Below, one piece after another: positions 1 through 5,318 of a stretch of DNA of 17,757 bases. This DNA is from Firmicutes bacterium UBA3738 (GTDB lineage Bacteria; Bacillota; Clostridia; Peptostreptococcales; Anaerovoracaceae): positions 1-17,757 of the forward strand of contig DFGY01000015.1 in NCBI GenBank assembly GCA_002372505.1, given 5' to 3'. The notes beneath the pieces are model-generated. The model was not told where the DNA came from. It made no database searches and saw only the letters and a program-made list of their open reading frames with translations. Made by a program: the position numbers and the translations under genes. The first letter of the stretch is position 1; every line of letters begins with the position of its first letter.

Positions 1-122
1 ACTCCACATTTATTTTACACCAACGCGCAATTGATTGTTTCAAGCGAAAAATGTCCATGCCCCTTTTCATGCTGAAATCGGTCACAAAAGGGGCATGAAT
101 TTGAGGTAGCAGGGGCATGACA
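1..122. repeat. GGGGCATG repeat cluster, possible insertion-sequence end
   Basis: Seen: a perfect 12-bp inverted repeat, CATGCCCCTTTT at 56-67 and AAAAGGGGCATG at 86-97, followed by a third GGGGCATGA copy at 112-120. Read on the minus strand from 122, the sequence begins TGTCATGCCCC and repeats TTCATGCCCC about 20 bp further in. Inference: a TG...CA terminus with internally repeated sequence resembles the ends of IS21-like insertion sequences, so this could be the end of an element lying mostly outside the window. No transposase reading frame is visible in these 122 bases. An alternative is a stand-alone hairpin or terminator of a gene to the left. Confidence 0.35.
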
Positions 123-314
123 TAACTCTCAATTACATATTTTCACTTCGGATTACAAAAATCATCTATAACGAGACACAGTACCAGACTCTCGCTTTAT
201 TGATATAGCGAACATTTATAATGAAAGCGTACAGATTTAGACAAGACATATGGCCAGCTATATCAATATATAACTGCATATACTGTAAATTTGATAAATG
301 TATTATTTTGTGTC
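123..314. other. Intergenic stretch with no gene, one 12-bp inverted repeat
   Basis: No convincing gene is seen. The stretch is AT-rich and holds a perfect 12-bp inverted repeat: TATTGATATAGC at 198-209 and GCTATATCAATA at 257-268, separated by 47 bp. A TATAAT at 217-222 has no recognisable -35 partner. The role of the inverted repeat is unknown. Confidence 0.5.
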
Positions 315-343
315 TTGACACCTTCTCTTTTATACTTTATACT
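315..343 (+). promoter_or_regulatory. Sigma-A promoter of the membrane-protein gene
   Basis: TTGACA at 315-320 and TATACT at 338-343 are separated by exactly 17 bp, a near-consensus vegetative promoter. Transcription would begin near 350, giving a leader of about 80 nt before the start codon at 431. Confidence 0.8.
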
Positions 344-351
344 TGCCCCAA

Positions 352-386
352 AGTGTACACTACATATCAGATCATAGGGTGTACTT
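352..386. promoter_or_regulatory. Operator-like palindrome in the leader
   Basis: AGTGTACACT (352-361) is a perfect 10-bp palindrome. A second related site, GTGTACTT (379-386), lies 17 bp further on, and both overlap or closely follow the expected transcription start. A dyad at this position is typical of a repressor operator. The regulator is not identifiable from the window, so this is inference from placement and symmetry. Confidence 0.45.
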
Positions 387-430
387 ATTGGTTATTTTTA
401 AGTAGAGTTATTTATCAGGGGAGTTTTTTT

Positions 431-1678
431 ATGACTGAATTCAGGTTTGATTCTGCTCAAGAGGACATTTCCGTCAAAGAAACAATTGAGAACATGAGAG
501 AAAGAGAAAATTCGAGGGTAGCGGTTATCCCGGCCTTTATTGGCATGTTGGTGCTGAGCGTATGCGTTTATTTCGCACTGACAAAATTAGCCGCCATTAG
601 CGAAGGCAATACATTTATCTATGATGTAGGTGCTCTGATGCAGGGCGCAGCCGAAGGCAGCGTGCTCTGGAGAGTGGCATGGTTTTTAACTGATGTTACA
701 GAAGGAACGTTCATTGGTTCCCTTCCGGCCACCATTCTGGTAATGATAGGCAGCTACATTGCAGCCTACATGGAGAGACATGGCAAACTTGGCCGCGGCA
801 CGGGAGTAGACGGCAACGGACAGATTTTCACCATAATGACAATGAGCGGTTTCGTCTCACTTATTATCGGACCTATCATCTTCGGTGGACTGTTTAACGA
901 AGGACTCTTCGTTCCTTCCTTTGCGACGTTCCTGTCGGTACAGGCAATGATCGTAGGCTTCCAGGCAAACAATATTGCCAAGGCCGCAACGGTTACCATT
1001 CTCGGAACGGTTACGGAACTGCCACTTTGCTTCTGGTTTGTTAAGCACTTTACTGTTCCTAACAATCTGCCGCTGTTCATAGCAGTAGGTGTCAGCATTG
1101 TTATAACAGTTCCCATATGCAGCGAAATCATGCACAGACTCCCCTGGATGAAGCAGGCACCGGCTGAAGCAGCGCCCGCTCCCGCAGAAGAAGCCGAAGC
1201 AGCGCCGGTCAAGGTGAATAACAACCTGTTCTTCGTAAACCGTGTATTCGGCGATGTCGGTGAAATGATTCTCTGGGGCAGCTCAATCGGAGCAATCCTC
1301 ATGTACATCGGCTGCATTATTGCAACGGTATTAAACCCGGCTCACGGAATGTTCAACGCTGCAATAGTTATCAGCACACAGATTGCAACCGGCGCACTTG
1401 CTGTATTCATCTGGTATCCCAGATGGAAGAATGACGGATGGGCATTTACCTTTGCTCCCCTCCTCTTCGCAACAGCTATTGCCGTAACATACACATTCTC
1501 ACTGAAGGTAATGATACCGACCATCATAATCGCGGCTGTATGCATTCCGCCGCTGATTCCATGGGTAATGGGCAAGATTAAGCCCAGCGGCAGATGGGCG
1601 CCTATCGCTTGCGTACTTCTGTCCGTATGCTCAATCTGCATACCCTGGTCCTTCTTCGTCGGGAATGTGCTCCAGTAG
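431..1678 (+). CDS. Multi-pass membrane protein of unknown family
   Basis: This is a 415-residue integral membrane protein. I do not recognise its family. The start at 431 is chosen because AGGGGAG lies at 417-423, 7 bp upstream. The open frame continues back to 221, but that extension spans the promoter, so it is not coding. The first ~28 residues are hydrophilic and charged. About ten or eleven hydrophobic segments follow (roughly 30-52, 93-113, 133-156, 164-178, 185-205, 213-234, 275-300, 308-328, 336-356, 358-380, 389-411). An Ala/Pro/Glu-rich linker at about 241-260 splits the protein into two membrane halves and probably lies in the cytoplasm. A transporter or channel-like role is possible but no diagnostic motif supports one. 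The gene has its own promoter and terminator, so it is monocistronic. Confidence 0.85.
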   Translation: MTEFRFDSAQEDISVKETIENMRERENSRVAVIPAFIGMLVLSVCVYFALTKLAAISEGNTFIYDVGALMQGAAEGSVLWRVAWFLTDVTEGTFIGSLPATILVMIGSYIAAYMERHGKLGRGTGVDGNGQIFTIMTMSGFVSLIIGPIIFGGLFNEGLFVPSFATFLSVQAMIVGFQANNIAKAATVTILGTVTELPLCFWFVKHFTVPNNLPLFIAVGVSIVITVPICSEIMHRLPWMKQAPAEAAPAPAEEAEAAPVKVNNNLFFVNRVFGDVGEMILWGSSIGAILMYIGCIIATVLNPAHGMFNAAIVISTQIATGALAVFIWYPRWKNDGWAFTFAPLLFATAIAVTYTFSLKVMIPTIIIAAVCIPPLIPWVMGKIKPSGRWAPIACVLLSVCSICIPWSFFVGNVLQ

Positions 1679-1704
1679 AAATTCGAGATAATAAGCATAT
1701 ATTT

Positions 1705-1740
1705 AAAGAGACCCTTATCCATACTTGAGGGTCTCTTTTA
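1705..1740 (+). terminator. Rho-independent terminator of the membrane-protein gene
   Basis: AAAGAGACCCT (1705-1715) pairs perfectly with AGGGTCTCTTT (1728-1738) around a 12-nt loop and runs into a T-rich tail. It begins 26 bp after the stop codon at 1678. The A-rich left arm could also give partial termination on the other strand. Confidence 0.85.
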
Positions 1741-1748
1741 TATATAGC

Positions 1749-2061
1749 CGTTTCACGGGGACAGGCTTTTTGTTTCACCAATATTTGACAAAAGATGACA
1801 AGGGGACGGTTCTCCTGTCATTTTTTTGTCCCATAATAGGACGGGATACTGTATTTATAGACCCGCTCCCGCTTCAGTTGTCACGTAGCGGTAATAAGCT
1901 CATACTTCGCTGACGCTCGTATTCACTAAGTACCGACGTTCCAAAGAGTCTATAAATACAGTATCCCGTCCTTCTAAGTCTAATAAAATAGTGACAAGAG
2001 AACCATCCCCTTGTCATCTTACATTTTTTAGGTGAAACAAAAAGCCTGTCCCCGTGAAACG
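1749..2061. repeat. Nested inverted-repeat element, copy 1 (313 bp)
   Basis: Three separate inverted-repeat modules are nested around one centre. The outer arms, 1749-1779 and 2031-2061, are 31 bp and perfect, beginning CGTTTCACGGGGACAGG. The middle arms, 1796-1820 and 1992-2016, are 25 bp with two mismatches; the left arm contains GGGGACGGTTCTCCTGTCA. The inner arms, 1838-1862 and 1948-1972, are 25 bp and perfect, beginning AGGACGGGATACTG. The ~85-bp centre (1863-1947) is also partly self-complementary and nearly identical to that of copy 2 in inverse orientation. No flanking target duplication is evident. The right edge lies 2 bp from the aminotransferase stop codon. Small frames inside are not genes. 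Known: GGGGACGGTTCT-type motifs are, as I recall, dispersed in clostridial genomes, some linked to IS200-like REP transposases. Inference: a non-autonomous REP/MITE-like element that may also act as a 3' hairpin. Confidence 0.85.
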
Positions 2062-2063
2062 CT

Positions 2064-3203
2064 CTACAATGTTTCAAGATATTCAATAAGCTTATCTATG
2101 TCTGATTCGTTATTGAAATAGTGGAGGCCGATGCGCATTGTTGTCTCCGATGCCATGTGGGCGCGGATACCGTTTTCCCGGAGGACTGCGTCTGTAAGGC
2201 CATTCCCTTCCGGTAGTCTCAGATATGAGATGCAGGATCTGTTTTCTTTCGGGAATGGGCCGACCAGTTCTACTTTGCCTGCTCCTTCAACCTTTTCGTA
2301 GAGGTAATCCGTAAGCTGAGCAATGCGGTCGTTTACGTCATCTATTCCAAGATCAAGATACAGTTTTACGGATTCCTCCAGTCCTTCGAGGCCTATCCAG
2401 CAAAGGCTGCCTGTTTCAAATCTGTTGGCGTCAGGCGACAGGTTCAGGACGTATTTGCTCTGGTCCAGTCTGTTCACATTTCCGGTCCAGCCTACAAATC
2501 TCGGATTAATTTTTTCAAGTACTTTCTTTGAGGCGTATCCTATGGATATTCCGAAGAGTCCGCTTATCCACTTATATGTCGTGGCTACGAGGAAGTCTAC
2601 GGGCGTTTCCTTAACATCTATTTTTACTGCACCTATGCACTGGGTCAGGTCAAGGACCAGGTATATTCCTCTTTCCCTGCAGAACTGACCGATTGTCTTT
2701 ATGTCGTGCTTCCAGCCGCTGGTGTTTTCCACGTAGCAAAGGGCTATTACAGCTGTGTTTTCGTCTACCAGTTCAAAGAGCTTTTCGCAGGGCACCATGC
2801 CGTTTTCCGGCTGGGCGATTCTTACGTTTTCTACCCCTACCCTGTTCATCCAGTTGTATGGCGTGGATGGAAAGGACAGGCCTGACGTAACTACGTTTGC
2901 ATTTTCAGCAAGCTCTATTCCGTTTGAAAAAATGTTCAGCATATCCGAGCCGGAGCCGGAGAAGAATATTTCTCCCGGATCTGCGCCTATCATTTTGGCC
3001 ACCGGTTCTCTCATTTTATCCGCATGATCCCAAAGGTCGCTGAAGGCGTACATGTCCATAGCCTCCTCAAAACGCCAGTCTATGTACTTGTTCATTCTGT
3101 CACGGGCGTTCTTTGATAAGAGTCCTGTTGTAGGCGTGTCGAGATACACGCATTTGTCTGCCAGGGGGAATTGCTCACTTCTGACCTTTTCAAACTTATC
3201 CAT
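2064..3203 (-). CDS. Class V PLP-dependent aminotransferase-like protein
   Basis: This is a 379-residue fold-type I, class V (cysteine desulfurase / isopenicillin-N-epimerase-like) protein, expected to be cytosolic. Visible signatures are SGSGSDMLN at 82-90 (phosphate-binding turn), D185 in LVLDLTQCIG (pyridine nitrogen), Q188 where many relatives carry His, K211 in ATTYKWISG (Schiff-base lysine), and RFETGS at 261-266. No cysteine-desulfurase catalytic Cys loop can be assigned with confidence, so the substrate is open: amino-acid lyase, desulfurase-like enzyme or transaminase. The start is fixed by AAAAGGAGGT about 7 bp upstream. It lies 15 bp after the end of cca, whose stop codon is next to this ribosome binding site, so the two are probably co-transcribed. 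The stop codon sits 2 bp from nested-repeat copy 1. Confidence 0.85.
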   Translation of the reverse strand: MDKFEKVRSEQFPLADKCVYLDTPTTGLLSKNARDRMNKYIDWRFEEAMDMYAFSDLWDHADKMREPVAKMIGADPGEIFFSGSGSDMLNIFSNGIELAENANVVTSGLSFPSTPYNWMNRVGVENVRIAQPENGMVPCEKLFELVDENTAVIALCYVENTSGWKHDIKTIGQFCRERGIYLVLDLTQCIGAVKIDVKETPVDFLVATTYKWISGLFGISIGYASKKVLEKINPRFVGWTGNVNRLDQSKYVLNLSPDANRFETGSLCWIGLEGLEESVKLYLDLGIDDVNDRIAQLTDYLYEKVEGAGKVELVGPFPKENRSCISYLRLPEGNGLTDAVLRENGIRAHMASETTMRIGLHYFNNESDIDKLIEYLETL

Positions 3204-3218
3204 TTCATTACCTCCTTT

Positions 3219-4616
3219 TCATTCACATAATAATTCTTTTGCTTTATCAATAAGGACATCCCTACTGTTTTCCAATTCTCCGTCCACTACCAATCTCAGC
3301 AGTTCATTTTTTATTCTGCCGATTTCTTTTCCTTCTTCTACTCCCAGGGCTATTAAGTCTCTTCCGTCCACAGCCATATCCTTTATGCTGAAGCACTTAC
3401 CCTGTTCAATTAAATAGTCCACCTTCTCTTCAAAGGCTGCTATCATAGCCAATCTCTCATCTACGTAATTTGGATGCTGGCTTTTAACATCGGCTCTCTC
3501 AAGGGAAATCAGTCTTCTAAGATTTTCTTCCCCAAGCCTGTGAAGCAGCCTGGAGGCCTGCTTGCCTGCCGGATTAAAAACAATGCCGTGGCGTTCAATT
3601 AAATTGACAACTGTCTTTCTAGTCCGGTTATCGTACTTCAGGCGGTGCATGACCGCATCGGCAATACGGCTTCCGACCCTTTCGTGACCGTAGAAATGAC
3701 CCCATCCCTTGTCAACTATCTTGCATGGGGGCTTTCCAATGTCGTGGAAGAACGCAGCCAGCCTTAGCACAACATCAGGCTCAATGTTATCCACTGCGTG
3801 AAGAGTGTGCTCCCATACATCGTACAGGTGGAATGGATTTTCCTGATCCAGTTCGAACATAGGCTCGATTTCCGGAATGAATTCCATTATAATTCGGCGA
3901 TGCTTTCTTAGTACACTTGCCGCGTCAGCGCCGCAAAGGAGTTTATCAAACTCCACTCTGATTCTTTCCGCAGCAATGTGGCCCAGAAGATTTGCACCAT
4001 TATCCATCGCCTCTTCCGTACTGCCTTCTATGGAGAATCCCAGCTGAGAAGAAAACCGTACTGCCCTCATAATTCTAAGAGCATCCTCGCCGAAGCGCTC
4101 ACCGGGGTCTCCCACGCATTTTATGATTTTGTTATTAATATCATCCATTCCTCCGAAGGGATCTATTAACTTCTCCTCGCTGAAGCTGTAAGCTATGGCA
4201 TTCATGGTAAAGTCCCGCCGCTTAAGGTCTTCATTTACATCCCGGACAAACTCCACCGATTCCGGCCTCCGCCGGTCCTTATATTCGCCGTCGGACCTGA
4301 AGGTTGTAACCTCGTAAGTTTCTATAGCGTTGTTATCATCTGCGGAATGCTTCCCTGATCTTAAAACTATGGTGACGGTTCCGTGCTTTATTCCCGTAGG
4401 AACTACGTGGATATGGTAATTGGTTTCCGCATCAGTCAGGTTTTCAAAAACCTCCGCCACCTTTTCCGGCAGTGCCGAAGTGCAAATGTCCCAGTCCCCC
4501 GGCTCCCTGCCCATTATGGCATCGCGAACACAGCCGCCTACCACATATGCCTCATAGCCGGATTTTTCAAGAGTGTCTGTTATGAACTCTGCACCTTTTG
4601 GACTATCAATTTTCAT
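3219..4616 (-). CDS. cca: CCA-adding tRNA nucleotidyltransferase
   Basis: This 465-residue enzyme adds or repairs the 3' CCA end of tRNAs using CTP and ATP. The nucleotidyltransferase head carries GGCVRD at 27-32 and the metal-binding DWD at 41-43 (catalytic Asp41 and Asp43). EDLKRRDFTMNA at 129-140 and EDALRIMRAVRF at 177-188 are the template-like nucleotide recognition motifs of class II enzymes. A C-terminal HD domain follows, with HLYDVWEH at 263-270, HDIGKP at 291-296 and GHE at 310-312. The length fits the HD-containing form. No strong ribosome binding site precedes the start; a purine-rich stretch is all that is seen. It is followed after 15 bp by the aminotransferase gene. No tRNA gene is visible in the window. 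Confidence 0.95.
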   Translation of the reverse strand: MKIDSPKGAEFITDTLEKSGYEAYVVGGCVRDAIMGREPGDWDICTSALPEKVAEVFENLTDAETNYHIHVVPTGIKHGTVTIVLRSGKHSADDNNAIETYEVTTFRSDGEYKDRRRPESVEFVRDVNEDLKRRDFTMNAIAYSFSEEKLIDPFGGMDDINNKIIKCVGDPGERFGEDALRIMRAVRFSSQLGFSIEGSTEEAMDNGANLLGHIAAERIRVEFDKLLCGADAASVLRKHRRIIMEFIPEIEPMFELDQENPFHLYDVWEHTLHAVDNIEPDVVLRLAAFFHDIGKPPCKIVDKGWGHFYGHERVGSRIADAVMHRLKYDNRTRKTVVNLIERHGIVFNPAGKQASRLLHRLGEENLRRLISLERADVKSQHPNYVDERLAMIAAFEEKVDYLIEQGKCFSIKDMAVDGRDLIALGVEEGKEIGRIKNELLRLVVDGELENSRDVLIDKAKELLCE

Positions 4617-4649
4617 AAGAATATTTTACTCTTTTTACTACCTTAAGGC

Positions 4650-4681
4650 AAAAAAAACCGTCCGGATTATGGACCGAACGG
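4650..4681 (-). terminator. Rho-independent terminator after the 59-residue gene
   Basis: Read on the minus strand, CCGTTCGG (4681-4674) pairs with CCGGACGG (4665-4658), eight pairs including one G-U, around an 8-nt loop. A run of eight T follows (4657-4650). It ends the small repetitive gene and lies only 33 bp ahead of cca. Confidence 0.88.
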
Positions 4682-4687
4682 GCATTG

Positions 4688-4693
4688 ATTATA
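4688..4693 (-). promoter_or_regulatory. Possible -10 box ahead of cca
   Basis: A perfect TATAAT lies on the minus strand between the end of the small gene and the terminator. No -35 hexamer is seen at 16-18 bp spacing. If used, the cca transcript would start just at the terminator hairpin. Support is weak; readthrough from upstream is an alternative. Confidence 0.25.
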
Positions 4694-4719
4694 AGTGATG
4701 ATAAATCAGAATTATTTGA

Positions 4720-4899
4720 TTAGATCTTTTCTTTTATGTCATCAACTTTTTCTTTGATCTTTTCGTCAATGTCTGTCTTGTCGAGAACATCGTTAACCTT
4801 GTCCTTGATTTTTTCATCAATGTCTGTCTTATCAAGAGCTCCATCAACTGCGCCTTCTACCTTGTCCTTAATTTCATCAAACTTGTTTTTAATATCCAT
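4720..4899 (-). CDS. 59-residue charged protein with a tandem repeat
   Basis: This is a small, very hydrophilic, cysteine-free protein of 59 residues, predicted to be almost wholly helical with heptad-like spacing of I/V/L. It contains two adjacent 17-residue repeats, LDKTDIDEKIKDKVNDV (22-38) and LDKTDIDEKIKEKVDDI (39-55), encoded by two 51-bp DNA repeats at 4786-4836 and 4735-4785. The start at 4899 is set by AAGGAG at 4912-4907, 7 bp upstream. An in-frame ATG 105 bp further upstream (5004) lies at the edge of nested-repeat copy 2 and ahead of the putative promoter, so it was not chosen. A terminator lies 38 bp downstream. The composition recalls LEA-like or stress-induced small proteins, but no family is recognised and the function is unknown. 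Confidence 0.75.
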   Translation of the reverse strand: MDIKNKFDEIKDKVEGAVDGALDKTDIDEKIKDKVNDVLDKTDIDEKIKEKVDDIKEKI

Positions 4900-4948
4900 G
4901 TTCTTTCTCCTTATTACTAAAACATTACTGATATTTAATCCTGGATAA

Positions 4949-4957
4949 ATTTTAACA
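4949..4957 (-). promoter_or_regulatory. Putative extended -10 promoter of the 59-residue gene
   Basis: TGTTAAAAT on the minus strand matches the TGnTATAAT extended -10 form at one mismatch. The -35 region is poor (ATGCGA at 17 bp). It lies 49 bp before the start codon. Confidence 0.45.
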
Positions 4958-4996
4958 CATTTATCCCCACATCGCATTATTTTTTTGTAAGGGAAG

Positions 4997-5317
4997 CGTT
5001 TCACGGGGACAGGCTTTTTGTTTCACCTGAAGCAAGTGACAGTTCCAGGTGACAGGGGGACGGTTCTCCTGGAATTATTATATTAGACATAAAAGGACGG
5101 GATACTGTATTTATAGACTCTTTGGCACGTCGGTACTTAGCGAATACGAGCGTCAGCGAAGTATGAGCTTAGTACCGCTACGTGACAACCGAAGCGAGAG
5201 CGGGTCTATAAATACAGTATCCCGTCCTATTATTGAACAAAAAGATGACAGGAGAACCGTCCCCCTGTCATCATCTGTCAAATATTGGTGCAACAAAAAG
5301 CCTGTCCCCGTGAAACG
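4997..5317. repeat. Nested inverted-repeat element, copy 2 (321 bp, opposite orientation)
   Basis: The architecture is the same as at 1749-2061 but with the core inverted. Outer arms are 4997-5027 and 5287-5317 (31 bp, one mismatch). The middle arms share a 22-bp match at 5050-5071, within 5246-5270. Inner arms are 5094-5118 and 5204-5228 (25 bp, perfect). Within the centre, 10-bp segments reading GGTACTTAGC and GCTTAGTACC pair with a single mismatch, so the fold continues inward. After reverse-complementing, the centre differs from copy 1 at only about six of ~90 positions. Its right edge is 1 bp from the stop codon of the large secreted-protein gene, for which it is the only visible 3' structure. 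The plus-strand reading frame across it (5049-5498) is a by-product of the repeat and of the antisense gene end. A REP/MITE-like, non-autonomous element is the best reading. Confidence 0.85.
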
Positions 5318-5318
5318 G

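Noticed and set aside
221..430. N-terminal extension of the first membrane protein to an upstream ATG
   Set aside because: The stretch contains a near-consensus promoter and operator-like palindrome, lacks a ribosome binding site at 221, and a good one (AGGGGAG) lies 7 bp before the ATG at 431.
766..1317. 183-codon minus-strand frame antisense to the membrane protein
   Set aside because: Shadow frame with low-complexity translation and no ribosome binding site; the plus-strand gene has promoter, ribosome binding site and terminator.
1874..2086. Open minus-strand frame of 70 codons inside nested-repeat copy 1
   Set aside because: It is a by-product of the repeat and overlaps the aminotransferase stop region; not a gene.
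1749..5317. CRISPR array
   Set aside because: The repeats are two long palindromic elements 3 kb apart, not short evenly spaced direct repeats with unique spacers, and no cas genes are present.
1749..5317. Classical composite transposon
   Set aside because: No transposase gene lies in or beside either repeat, no target duplication is evident, and the bracketed genes include housekeeping cca.
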